Positions 29,018 to 37,516 of a DNA stretch of 64,000 bases are shown piece by piece; within the stretch, counting starts at the first letter, position 1, and every line of letters starts with the position of its first letter. The position numbers and the translations under genes are program-made. The stretch is taken from assembly GCF_000590925.1 (NCBI RefSeq), contig NZ_CP004372.1, positions 1,283,001 through 1,347,000 of the forward strand. The letters are read 5' to 3'. This stretch comes from Roseibacterium elongatum DSM 19469 (GTDB taxonomy: Bacteria; Pseudomonadota; Alphaproteobacteria; Rhodobacterales; Rhodobacteraceae). A model generated the notes under the pieces. It was not told the DNA's origin, did no database searches, and was given only the letters and a program-made list of their open reading frames with translations.

Positions 29018-29790
29018 CAGGGGGCCCCCAACGGGTTTGACAGCGCGCCCTCGAAGCTCGCCAGCCAGATCGGCAGGATGAAGGGCATGGACACAAGCAG
29101 CAGGGCCAACCCGCCCCAGGTGATGGCCGGCGCCCCGACAAAGGCCACCATCAACTGCGGCATGGCCTTGTTGATGACGCCAAGCGCCACATTGTAGAGC
29201 AGCGACGCGACCATGAACGGCGCGGCCAGCGAAAAGGCGAGGGCAAAACTGTCCGCCACCTTGGCGACGCCCCATCCGCCCAGATCGCGCGCGCCGGGCA
29301 GATCGCCGAAGGGCAGCAGCGCGTAAGAGCGCAGAAAGCTCTCCACCAGGTGGACATGGAGCCCCGAGATCAGCGCCAGGGTGACGCCGGCCAGCATCAG
29401 GATCGCCCCCATCGCCGGTTGCGGATCGGGCGAGGCCCCACCCATGATCTGGCTGAGCGACGTGGATTGCGCGGCGATGCTGCCGGCGATCTGCAAGGCA
29501 TGGACCGTCAGCCGGAGTGACAGCCCGAGGATCAGGCCGGCCACGGCCTCGCTGAAAAAGGCCCGGATCGGCGGCGCGCCCGGCCCGAGGCCGCCCAGCT
29601 CCCCGATCATCAGCGGTGTCAGGAAAACGCTCAGCGCCAGCGCCGCGCCCAGGCGGATCCGCACCGGGATCATCTGGTCCCCCAATGCCGGCAGGACCAG
29701 AAACGCCGCCCCCACCCTGAGAAATACCGCGAATGCGGTGGCCAGCCACAGCTGGGTCAGGCCCAGCAGTTGTTGCAGCAGCTCGATCAT
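29017..29790 (-). CDS. fliR: Flagellar export-gate protein FliR
   Basis: FliR is an inner-membrane export-gate subunit. The 257-residue, highly hydrophobic protein has about six membrane segments and the conserved region FFSEAVAGLILGLSLRL followed by AGSIAAQSTSLSQIMGG. The start ATG at 29788-29790 overlaps the flhA stop, and its own stop overlaps the flhB start, so flhA-fliR-flhB are translationally coupled. Confidence 0.93.
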   Translation of the reverse strand: MIELLQQLLGLTQLWLATAFAVFLRVGAAFLVLPALGDQMIPVRIRLGAALALSVFLTPLMIGELGGLGPGAPPIRAFFSEAVAGLILGLSLRLTVHALQIAGSIAAQSTSLSQIMGGASPDPQPAMGAILMLAGVTLALISGLHVHLVESFLRSYALLPFGDLPGARDLGGWGVAKVADSFALAFSLAAPFMVASLLYNVALGVINKAMPQLMVAFVGAPAITWGGLALLLVSMPFILPIWLASFEGALSNPLGAP

Positions 29791-31865
29791 GGGGCCGCCA
29801 GCCCGACAAGGGCGGGTTTGGCCTCGAGCCCGATCTCCTCGAAGGACAAGACCGGGTTCGAAATGCCCCGCGCCGTCAGAACGGTATGCAGGAACCGGCG
29901 CCGCAGGGACGAGGTCACGACCGCGGGATAGCTGCCCTTGGCCGTGGCCTGCGCCACCTTTTCGCCGACCGATTTCGCCAGCGCGTTGAACTGATCCGGG
30001 GGCAGGGCGACCTCGGGCAGGGTGGTCTCGCCGCCGACCTGGTGGCGCAGGAAGACATCCTCCCATTCATTGGCGAGTTGCACGAGAGGCAGGGTGCCAT
30101 CGGCCCGCTTGAGATCGTTAATCAACTGGAACCCCAGGCGTTGGCGCACATGTTCACAGATCAACTCGGGCTGGGCCGCGCCGCTGCGCGCCTCGGCGAT
30201 GGCCTCGAGGATCAGTGGCAGGTTCCGGATCGAGACCTGCTCGGCCAGCAGCAGACGCAGGATCGCATGCAGCAGGTCGAGCGGCACCTTGTCGGGCACC
30301 ATCTCGTCGAGGAGGCGGCGGTTTTCCTCGGATCGGGTGCCGTCGGAAAGCGCCACGACGGCATCGAGCTGCCGCTGCAGCGTCTTAAAGGTGAGGAGCC
30401 GGTCGAGATTGCGCTTGATGACCTCAAGCAGATGGGTCGCCAGAACCTCGGACGGGGACACCACCGTCAGGCCCATCAGCGCCGCGCGTTCGCGATCTTC
30501 GGGCAGGATCCAGCGGGCCGGGGCGCCGTAGACAGGTTCTTCGACATCTTCGCCCTGCGGAAGGTCCTGTGCGTCGTCCCCGGCCAGGACCAGCACACGG
30601 TCCGGCTGCAACCGCGCCGAGGCATGTTCGACCCCGAGAAGGCGAATGGCATAAGTGCCGGATGGCAGGTCACCCCGGTCGGTCAGGCGCACCTCGGGCA
30701 GGATCAGGCCAAAGCCGCGGGCCACATGCTCGCGCATGTTGCGAATGCGGGCGTCAAGGCCCGTGGCCGGGTCGAGCGCCAGCGCCACGAGGTCGGGGGC
30801 GAATTCCACGTGGATGTCGTCGACATCGAGGAGATCGCCGATCTTCTCTTCGGGCGGGGCGGGGGGTGGCGCAGCGTCGGCGGCGCCTTCCCCCTCGGCG
30901 GTGAGCGCCCGGTGACGCAGATAGGCGGCCCCGCCCAGGGCCAGGGCGCCAAGGACGAAGGGCAGAAACGGAAGGCCGGGGACAAGCGCGAAGACCCCCA
31001 TCAGAATGCCCACGGTCGCCAGCGCAGAGGGGTGTTTGCCCAACTGGCTGAGCAGGGCGCTGTCGGTGGCGCCCGTAGCCCCGCCCCGCGCCAGCAGCAG
31101 GGCCGAGGCGATGGCGATGATGACGGCGGGAATCTGGCTGACCAGCCCGTCGCCCACCGTCAGGATCGAGTAGGTTTCGAACGCCTGCGCCAAGGGCATG
31201 CCATGCATGGTCGTCCCGATGATCAGCCCCACGACAAGGTTCAGCATCGTGATCAGAAGGCCCGCGATGGCATCGCCCTTGACGAATTTCGAGGCCCCGT
31301 CGAGCGACCCGAAAAAGGTGGTTTCGGCCTGTTCGGTTTCGCGCCGGCGCTTGGCCTCGGCATGGTCGATCGCCCCGGCGGCCATGTCGCTGTCGATGGC
31401 CAGTTGTTTTCCCGGCATCCCGTCGAGGGCGAACCGCGCGCCCACCTCGGCCATGCGCGCGGCGCCTTTGTTGATCACGATGAAATTCACGATCAGCAAG
31501 ACGCAGAAAATCACCAGGCCCATCACCACCGAGCCGCCGATCACGAACATTGCGAACCCCTCGATGACGCCGCCCGCCGCCCCCGTCCCGGTATGCCCCT
31601 GCCCGATGATGAGTTTCGTGGAGGACACGTTCAGCGACAGGCGCAGCATCAGCGAGGCCAGCAAGACCGTCGGGAAGGATGAAAAATCCAAGGGGCGTTC
31701 GATGAACAGCGTCACGGTGAAGATCAGGATGGCGAGGCCGAACGAGGCCGCCAGCCCGATGTCGAGCACGAAGCTGGGCACCGGCAGGATCATCATCACG
31801 ATGACCGTCATCAGGGCCAGGGCGAACAGGATGGTGGGCTGGAAAAGCACCTCGATCCGTTTCAT
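29787..31865 (-). CDS. flhA: Flagellar export-gate protein FlhA
   Basis: FlhA is the largest export-gate protein and forms a nonameric ring that docks chaperone-substrate complexes. The 692-residue protein has about eight N-terminal membrane helices and the hallmark segments LMLRLSLNVSSTKLI, ARFALDGMPGKQLAID and FVKGDAIAGLLIT. A cytoplasmic domain follows, with VRLTDRGDLPSGTYAIR-type and EELICEHVRQRL-like regions. Length is normal. It overlaps both neighbours by four bases. Confidence 0.96.
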   Translation of the reverse strand: MKRIEVLFQPTILFALALMTVIVMMILPVPSFVLDIGLAASFGLAILIFTVTLFIERPLDFSSFPTVLLASLMLRLSLNVSSTKLIIGQGHTGTGAAGGVIEGFAMFVIGGSVVMGLVIFCVLLIVNFIVINKGAARMAEVGARFALDGMPGKQLAIDSDMAAGAIDHAEAKRRRETEQAETTFFGSLDGASKFVKGDAIAGLLITMLNLVVGLIIGTTMHGMPLAQAFETYSILTVGDGLVSQIPAVIIAIASALLLARGGATGATDSALLSQLGKHPSALATVGILMGVFALVPGLPFLPFVLGALALGGAAYLRHRALTAEGEGAADAAPPPAPPEEKIGDLLDVDDIHVEFAPDLVALALDPATGLDARIRNMREHVARGFGLILPEVRLTDRGDLPSGTYAIRLLGVEHASARLQPDRVLVLAGDDAQDLPQGEDVEEPVYGAPARWILPEDRERAALMGLTVVSPSEVLATHLLEVIKRNLDRLLTFKTLQRQLDAVVALSDGTRSEENRRLLDEMVPDKVPLDLLHAILRLLLAEQVSIRNLPLILEAIAEARSGAAQPELICEHVRQRLGFQLINDLKRADGTLPLVQLANEWEDVFLRHQVGGETTLPEVALPPDQFNALAKSVGEKVAQATAKGSYPAVVTSSLRRRFLHTVLTARGISNPVLSFEEIGLEAKPALVGLAAP

Positions 31866-32674
31866 GGCAGCATCCTTGGCAAGGGCGACGCATTGGGCGC
31901 GATCAGGAAGGGGGCCGCACTGCGCCCTGCCAGCACCGACAGGGGCGGGCGGCGCGCCATGGAAAGGGGCGCGGCGGGCCGAGGGCCACGGCGCGGTTGC
32001 GCCGGTTCGCGTTCCCCGGACGGCTCGGCGCCGACGGGGGGTGTGAAGCGCGCGCGCAGCGCCCGGTAGCGGTCAAGGTATCGCGCGGCATGGTCCGGTG
32101 TGCGCGAGTGATAGGCTGCAACTGCCGCCGTCCAATCGCCCAATTCGCGATGGAGCCGGGCAAGAAACCGGGCCGCGTAGCGTGCATTGGCCAAAGGATC
32201 GAGCATCGCGGCAGCCGAAGCGAAGCCCTCCGCGTGCCACCTGTGGTTCACCTGGAAACAACCGACATCGACATTGCGCCGCCCTGTGGACAGGTAGGCT
32301 TGCAAGCGTGCCAGGGCCTCGTGGTGCGTGTCGATCCAGTATCCCCGGCCGGCGATGTTCAACGTCCAGGGCCATGGCGCCAACTGGCCATCGCGCCCGC
32401 GCCCTGACTCGAGTCGGGCGATGAGAAACAGGATATCACGCGGCACGCCGGTTTCGCGTGCGGCGATCCGGGCCGCCGCGTCGCAATCGGTGACCCCTGC
32501 GGCGCCGAGAGCCGCCGGTGGGGTGCCCTGGGCCGACACCCCGGCCACCATTGCCAAGGCTGCGAGGACGGCGGCGCAGGCGCGCCGAAGGTCTGCACGC
32601 CAACGGCCGCGCGTCGCCATGCGCCGTCTTGTGCCGGCATGGGCGTGATGGACTCTGACGACGCTGGCCCTCAT
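31862..32674 (-). CDS. sltF: SltF-like flagellar lytic transglycosylase
   Basis: The 270-residue exported protein has a hydrophobic signal segment (about 31-49, AALAMVAGVSAQ), then a lysozyme-like SLT domain with the catalytic Glu89 in IARLESGRG. It also has GCFQVNHRWHAEGF, and DPLANARYAARFLARLHRE followed by AVAAYHSRTP. In Rhodobacter sphaeroides SltF opens the peptidoglycan for the rod and partners the muramidase-less FlgJ. The ATG overlaps the upstream gene's stop; an internal ATG at residue 20 is an alternative start closer to the signal peptide. The C-terminal 60 residues are Pro/Arg-rich. Confidence 0.82.
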   Translation of the reverse strand: MRASVVRVHHAHAGTRRRMATRGRWRADLRRACAAVLAALAMVAGVSAQGTPPAALGAAGVTDCDAAARIAARETGVPRDILFLIARLESGRGRDGQLAPWPWTLNIAGRGYWIDTHHEALARLQAYLSTGRRNVDVGCFQVNHRWHAEGFASAAAMLDPLANARYAARFLARLHRELGDWTAAVAAYHSRTPDHAARYLDRYRALRARFTPPVGAEPSGEREPAQPRRGPRPAAPLSMARRPPLSVLAGRSAAPFLIAPNASPLPRMLP

Positions 32675-34851
32675 GGCATCGGTCCTGCAAACAGCGATGT
32701 GATCGTCGCGCGCAAGGCTCGGCTGTCCTCGACGAGCTGCGAAAGCTTGGACAGGTCTGGCGCGGTCGCCGCGGCGGGCGTCTGGGCCGGGCTCGGCGCG
32801 CCGATGTCCTGGCGCGCGCGCAGCATACGTTGAGCCAGGCCTTGGCCTGCGCCCTCCGCTTGGTCGGCCAGGACGGCCCAATCCCGGCGCGCCCAGGCGG
32901 CCGGCAGGCTCGGTTCGGGCCCTGCGTCGCGATCCGGGCGGGCCGGCAGGATCACGATACGGTCGCGATCGCGCATGGCGGCGGCCGCGCGCCACAAGCC
33001 CGCCGCCTGGAGGTGGTCGATCACGGCCACCCGAATGCGCCCGGCCTCGGACCCCGTGGCCGCCCAATCGCGCCCAAAAAAATGGGCCAACACCGACAGC
33101 GCGGCCGTATCCCCATGCTCGAGGCGGTTTTCCAGAAGCGACGTAATCACCGGCTGTCGGATATCGGGCGACTGGACCTCGGCGTCCGACACCATGGCGA
33201 TCGCCCGATCCATGTCGCCCGCGGCGGCATGGGCCATCACGACCTCGTGCCAAAGCCGGGCGCGGGTGGGACCGGGCGGCGTTTCGCGTAACAGCGCCTC
33301 GGCGGCGGTCAGCGTTCGGTCCTCAGGCGGCCGCCCATTGCCGCGATTGAGGGCCAACGCATGCGCCATCGTTTCCGCCGGATTGGCGCCATCCTGTTCC
33401 AGGGCCCGGTCGAGAATGGGCCGCAGCCCCTCAGACGGGGGGGCAATACCGAGATCGAGGTCGAGCAGGGCCACCGCCACGGGGCGTTGTCGACCGCCGC
33501 GCGCCAGGGCGTCGGCCACGTTGCGCGCGGCCGCGATGTGCCCGTCGGCCTGCAGCCTTCGGGCAAGATCCGGGCCGAGATGATCGCGCAGGATGTGCGG
33601 AAGTCCGGCGTGATAGCGCTGGATCTGGCCCATCTGCTCGTCGGAGAGCGGCTGTGTGTCGCTGCCCGTCACGTAGCGCCAGAAGAGTTCGTCGGGGCTG
33701 CAGGCGACGGTCTCCGTCGGCGCGGGAAATCGGGGGCGTCCTGTCCGTCCAGATAGGGCGGCAATCACCAGAAGCGGGCTGGGGTCGGCATCGACCTGGT
33801 GCAGCCAGAAGGCCGCTTCGGCCCCGAACCCATAGTAGAGATAATGCCGGGCCAGGGCGATCGCCCCATCGCGGACGAGCTGGTCGCGGTCGTCGAAGAG
33901 GCTGCGACGCAGCGCGCCAAGCCCCCGGTCGACCCCGGCCCCATCGGCCCAGTCTGCAACCCCGAGGCTCCGGCCCGCGCAGGCCAGAGGCGGCCGACGC
34001 GGCTCGGCGGCGGCGTCGGCATGATGGGCGGCATCGAACGCCGTTTCGGCCCGGATCGGAGGTGCCTGCCTTTGGCCGGACTCCGCGCCCGCCTCCGGCC
34101 CGAGAGCCGGTGTACCCGAACCGGGTGCCGTCGGGGGCAGCGGCGGCTGCGGGTCGGGCCGTGCGGCACCGGGCGTATCGGGGTCGGCCGGCGTTGCGAT
34201 GGCCGGATCCGCGTCGCGCATGGGGCGTCCGGGCGTCGCCTCGAGCAAGCCGGACGCGGCCGCCCGGGCCAGTTGTTCGGCCATGATGGCCGCGGCTTCG
34301 CCGAGGTCGATCTCGGCCGCCGCAGCGGGGGTCAGTGCGCGGGCGGCGGGCACCGCAGGGGCGGCGGTATCAAGCCCGCGCGTGAGCAGGCGGGCAAGAT
34401 CGGGCAGGGCCGCGGCGGCAGTGGCACGACGCTGGGCGTCCTCCGCGGCGCGCGGATTTGCGGCATCCTCGGCCGGATCGGCGATGTCGATGACGAGATA
34501 GCGGTCACGAAAGCGATAGGCATCCAGGGTGCAGTCGCAGGCAAGCGTGAGGGTCAGTGCGCCGTCCGCGCTCAATTCTGCCAGACGGTCGCGGCGAATG
34601 AGATCGAAAACCGTGCCAGTCTCGAAGCCGTCGGGCGCCGGGTCGACCGTCAGCTGCCAGCGTCGCGCCGCGCCCTCGAGGGCCCAACTCCGGTCAGGGC
34701 CAAGCGTCACGACCAGCCGCGTGAACCCGTCATGCTCGCCCGATCGGACCGGCAGCATTTGGGCCTCGGCCGGTTTGACGGAACCGGCCAGCACGCAAAG
34801 ACCGACCGCGATCGCCAGCGCGCCCGACCGTATGTTCCGGGCAAGTCTCAT
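32671..34851 (-). CDS. Large exported protein of the mot region, function unknown
   Basis: The 726-residue protein has a clear signal peptide (cleavage after AEA at about residue 30) and so is periplasmic. An N-terminal beta-rich section with GFTRLVVTLGPDR (about 42-125) recalls AMIN-type domains, followed by a Pro/Ala-rich linker (about 200-275). A helical repeat-like region (about 300-640) includes GDMDRAIAMVSDAEVQSPDIRQ, resembling TPR/SEL-like helices. It lies between motA and sltF with 4-base overlaps on both sides. In rhizobia the periplasmic MotC works with MotB and is folded by MotE; a motE-like gene two positions away makes a MotC-like role worth testing. Confidence 0.7.
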   Translation of the reverse strand: MRLARNIRSGALAIAVGLCVLAGSVKPAEAQMLPVRSGEHDGFTRLVVTLGPDRSWALEGAARRWQLTVDPAPDGFETGTVFDLIRRDRLAELSADGALTLTLACDCTLDAYRFRDRYLVIDIADPAEDAANPRAAEDAQRRATAAAALPDLARLLTRGLDTAAPAVPAARALTPAAAAEIDLGEAAAIMAEQLARAAASGLLEATPGRPMRDADPAIATPADPDTPGAARPDPQPPLPPTAPGSGTPALGPEAGAESGQRQAPPIRAETAFDAAHHADAAAEPRRPPLACAGRSLGVADWADGAGVDRGLGALRRSLFDDRDQLVRDGAIALARHYLYYGFGAEAAFWLHQVDADPSPLLVIAALSGRTGRPRFPAPTETVACSPDELFWRYVTGSDTQPLSDEQMGQIQRYHAGLPHILRDHLGPDLARRLQADGHIAAARNVADALARGGRQRPVAVALLDLDLGIAPPSEGLRPILDRALEQDGANPAETMAHALALNRGNGRPPEDRTLTAAEALLRETPPGPTRARLWHEVVMAHAAAGDMDRAIAMVSDAEVQSPDIRQPVITSLLENRLEHGDTAALSVLAHFFGRDWAATGSEAGRIRVAVIDHLQAAGLWRAAAAMRDRDRIVILPARPDRDAGPEPSLPAAWARRDWAVLADQAEGAGQGLAQRMLRARQDIGAPSPAQTPAAATAPDLSKLSQLVEDSRALRATITSLFAGPMP

Positions 34852-35717
34852 GCCGCCGCCTGTTTGAGGCCGCGCAACGCATCCTCAAGCTCGTTGAAAT
34901 TCGGGCGAATGTGGTGCGGGGTGTTCTGACGGCCCACCTCGATGCAGATATTCGTCGCGTGGTTGTGCAGATTCGCCACCAGCACTTCGCGGATCAGCAG
35001 GTAGAACTGGTGGTCTTCGGCGACCACGGCTTTCACCCGCGCCGCGAAAGGGCCAACGAACCCGTAGGCCAGAAAGACCCCGAGGAAAGTGCCGACCAGA
35101 GCGCCGCCGATCAAAGCCCCGAGGATTTCGGGGGGTTGGTCGATGGAGGCCATCGTCTTGATGACACCCAGAACGGCCGCCACGATGCCCAGGGCCGGAA
35201 GGGCGTCGGCCACTGTCTGCAAGGCGTGCGCGGGGTGTTCGGCATGGTGGAGGTTCTGCTCGAGCCGTTTGTCCAGCACCTCCTCGACCTGGTGGGGGTC
35301 GTTGTAGTTCATGGATGCCGAGCGCAGCGTGTCGCAGATCAACTCGACCGCCTCGGGATCGGCCTGAATGCGCGGGTAGCGGCCGAAAATCTCCGAGCCG
35401 GAGGGGTTCTCGATATGTTCTTCAAGCGTGACGGCATTCTGGCGACCCAGCCGGATCAGTTCGAACAACAGGCACAACAGGTCGCGATAATCCGTCGGCG
35501 TCCAGCGGGGCCCCTTGAACACCTTTCCCATGGCGCCAAGGGTGTGTTTCACGCCGCTCATGTCGTTGGAAATCAGAAAAGCACCGACTGCGGCGCCCAG
35601 GATCATCGTCATCTCATAGGGCAGCGATTTCAGGATGATCCCGATCTTGCCGCCGGCGGCGATATAGCCACCGAACACCATCACGAAGATGACGACAATA
35701 CCGATGATGCCGATCAT
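34848..35717 (-). CDS. motA: Flagellar stator protein MotA
   Basis: MotA forms the proton channel with MotB and presses on FliG to drive rotation. The 289-residue protein has four membrane helices, the cytoplasmic loop, and the conserved PALGIVAAVLGVIKTM and LIGGALVGTFLGVFLAYGFVGP regions. Length is typical. motB lies separately at 46528-47364. An approximately 44-bp gap separates it from the motE-like gene upstream. Confidence 0.95.
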   Translation of the reverse strand: MIGIIGIVVIFVMVFGGYIAAGGKIGIILKSLPYEMTMILGAAVGAFLISNDMSGVKHTLGAMGKVFKGPRWTPTDYRDLLCLLFELIRLGRQNAVTLEEHIENPSGSEIFGRYPRIQADPEAVELICDTLRSASMNYNDPHQVEEVLDKRLEQNLHHAEHPAHALQTVADALPALGIVAAVLGVIKTMASIDQPPEILGALIGGALVGTFLGVFLAYGFVGPFAARVKAVVAEDHQFYLLIREVLVANLHNHATNICIEVGRQNTPHHIRPNFNELEDALRGLKQAAA

Positions 35718-35761
35718 GGACGAGCCTCCTGCGGTTGCATGCCTGTCATCTCCGGAATTGC

Positions 35762-36388
35762 TTAATTTTCCGTATCTTCTGCCACTGGGGCCTCCGCGCC
35801 CGCGGGGGGCCGTCGCGTCGGTGCGGTGGCATTGCGTGTGGCCAGGACGACCGAGATCGCATAGGCCGCCGCCGGGTCAAGCTCGGCCAGCAGGGCCGCG
35901 CTTGTGGCCGGGGCCATTCGCGACAGGAAGCCGGCAGCGAAACTGGGTTCCATGCGTTCGAACAGGGGGGCGGCAGCCTCGGGCGGCATCGTCTCGTAGA
36001 CGCGGGTCAGTTGCCCCAGATCGGTTTCGGCCGCGCTGTCGGAGAGCGCGACAAGACGGGCGAGCCGCGCCTCGGCCTGTTCAAGCGCCGCTAGGCGTTC
36101 TTCGACCAGGGCCTGGGCGGCCTCGACGGCGGCCTCGCGTACATCCAGTTCGGCTTCGCGTTCCGTCAGGCGCGCGCGCAGGGCGGTCGCTTCTTCGAGC
36201 GCGGTGCGCAGCGGCCCGGTCGGGCCGAGCCCCGCCGTTTCGGTCGCGGGGGCGGCGGGCTCCGTTGCCCATGCCCCATCGAGGGCGCCGAGGCGCAGGA
36301 CGCCCGAGGCGGCGAACATCAGCCCCAGGCACACGAGCAACCATCCGCGGCGCGGCCGGCGTTTTCGCGGGATCGGCACGGTCCCCAT
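35762..36388 (-). CDS. motE: MotE-like protein (MgtE-N/FliG-like C-terminal domain)
   Basis: The 208-residue protein has one N-terminal membrane helix (about 14-32), a long coiled coil rich in Glu/Ala/Arg (about 60-120), and a C-terminal MgtE-N/FliG-M-like helical motif (YETMPPEAAAPLFERM, AGFLSRMAPATSAALLAEL). This is the organisation of MotE, a periplasmic chaperone for MotC in Sinorhizobium. The ATG at 36386-36388 is chosen because it gives a normal basic N terminus before the membrane helix. Confidence 0.78.
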   Translation of the reverse strand: MGTVPIPRKRRPRRGWLLVCLGLMFAASGVLRLGALDGAWATEPAAPATETAGLGPTGPLRTALEEATALRARLTEREAELDVREAAVEAAQALVEERLAALEQAEARLARLVALSDSAAETDLGQLTRVYETMPPEAAAPLFERMEPSFAAGFLSRMAPATSAALLAELDPAAAYAISVVLATRNATAPTRRPPAGAEAPVAEDTEN

Positions 36389-36389
36389 C

Positions 36390-36857
36390 TCAGGCCTCCG
36401 CGCTTTGCGGGCGATGCCGGAACAGCGGCGTCGCGCCCTGTGCCGTGGCCTCCGTATCCGTCGCACCGTTGCGCCGCGACCCGAAGATCGGCATGTCGGC
36501 GGGGGGATCGGCCGGGTCCGAGGCTGCGGGCGCGGCGGCCGACTGCACCTCGATGGCGGTTTCGGCGAAGTCGTGACAGGCGGCGATCATCATCTCGAGT
36601 TCCGCCGAGATGTCCCTGGCCTGCCGCACGAGATCGTTCAGATGCTGCCCCGCCCCGTCCGATCCTGTCCGGGCCTCGGCCAGGGCGCGTTGCATGTCGT
36701 CGACCTGGGCGGACATCACGGCGATGGCGCCCCCGATTCCCTTGTCGAAGCTGCTGAGCCGCGCGAGGCGCCGCGACAGGATCATGCAATAGGCCGCTGC
36801 GCCGAAACTGGCGAGGAACAGCAGGATATCGGCGGCGTATGAAAAAAGGCTCGTCAT
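36390..36857 (-). CDS. Small membrane protein of the fliL operon (DUF6468-like)
   Basis: The 155-residue protein has an N-terminal membrane helix (about 8-28), then a helical cytoplasmic or periplasmic segment with VDDMQRALAEARTG and LNDLVRQARDISAELE, and a disordered tail. It starts one base after the fliL stop. A small protein of this kind, DUF6468 in my recollection, accompanies fliL in alphaproteobacterial flagellar operons; its function is unknown. Confidence 0.6.
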   Translation of the reverse strand: MTSLFSYAADILLFLASFGAAAYCMILSRRLARLSSFDKGIGGAIAVMSAQVDDMQRALAEARTGSDGAGQHLNDLVRQARDISAELEMMIAACHDFAETAIEVQSAAAPAASDPADPPADMPIFGSRRNGATDTEATAQGATPLFRHRPQSAEA

Positions 36858-37391
36858 TCAGTTCACCACGAATTGTGTCACGAGAAGGTCGCTCACCCGG
36901 TCGTCGCCGGTCACGACCTGAATGCGGCGCAAAAGCTGCGCGCGGATCCGCGCAAGGCTGGTGGGGTCGTTCACCTCATCGAGGCTGATCACCCGCAGAT
37001 AGCCGTTGAGCACGTCCAGAACGCGCGGGGTCAGATGGGTCACCGCCCCCTCATGCTCGGGGGCGACCTCGAGCGCGGCGGTGAAAATCAGGTCGCGATT
37101 TCCGATCTCGGACCCGAGCGTGATGACGATGGTATCCAGCGGCACAAAGGCCACATCGGCCGCGGATGCACCCGAGCGATGGGCGGCGGGGGCCTGGGCC
37201 TGGGCGTCGGCGTCATCCGCGGCCGCGGCAGAGGGGGGGGCGGTCGTGGGCGATTCGGGGGCGAAAGGCCCGGTGGTCACGGCCCAAAAACCGCCGCCCC
37301 CCGCCGCCGCCGCCAAGAGGGCGCCGACAAGAATTGGGACCAGCAGGCCAGGTTTGCGCGGGGCGACTGTGTCAGGGGTTTCTTCCGCCAT
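36858..37391 (-). CDS. fliL: Flagellar basal body-associated protein FliL
   Basis: FliL forms a ring around the stator and stabilises it. The 177-residue protein has a basic start, a single membrane helix (about 15-36), an Ala/Asp-rich linker, and the conserved periplasmic domain: FVPLDTIVITLG, DLIFTAALEVAP, then PRVLDVLNGYLRVI and a C-terminal VSDLLVTQFVVN. ATG at 37389-37391 is used; in-frame codons upstream give a longer non-conserved start. It is the first gene of a ten-gene minus-strand unit and is divergent from fliF. Confidence 0.92.
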   Translation of the reverse strand: MAEETPDTVAPRKPGLLVPILVGALLAAAAGGGGFWAVTTGPFAPESPTTAPPSAAAADDADAQAQAPAAHRSGASAADVAFVPLDTIVITLGSEIGNRDLIFTAALEVAPEHEGAVTHLTPRVLDVLNGYLRVISLDEVNDPTSLARIRAQLLRRIQVVTGDDRVSDLLVTQFVVN

Positions 37392-37441
37392 GTCGATTCC
37401 GATGATCACGTTCCGTTCTGCCCCGTGATACCGCGTCAGCC

Positions 37442-37456
37442 CTAACCGTTTGTTAA
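37442..37456. promoter_or_regulatory. CtrA-type box in the fliL/fliF divergent promoter
   Basis: On the minus strand the sequence reads TTAA-CAAACGG-TTAG, which matches the CtrA consensus TTAA-N7-TTAA(C) with one mismatch and exact seven-base spacing. It sits about 60 bp from fliF and 50 bp from fliL, so it could control both divergent flagellar units. Confidence 0.65.
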
Positions 37457-37516
37457 TCGGCCCCGCGCTATGACCGATCCCGAACAGACCAGAAGGGTCT
37501 TGAGGAGTTTGCGGTC

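Noticed and set aside
29733-31682. Plus-strand frame opposite flhA/fliR
   Set aside because: Antisense to conserved export-gate genes and without family resemblance.
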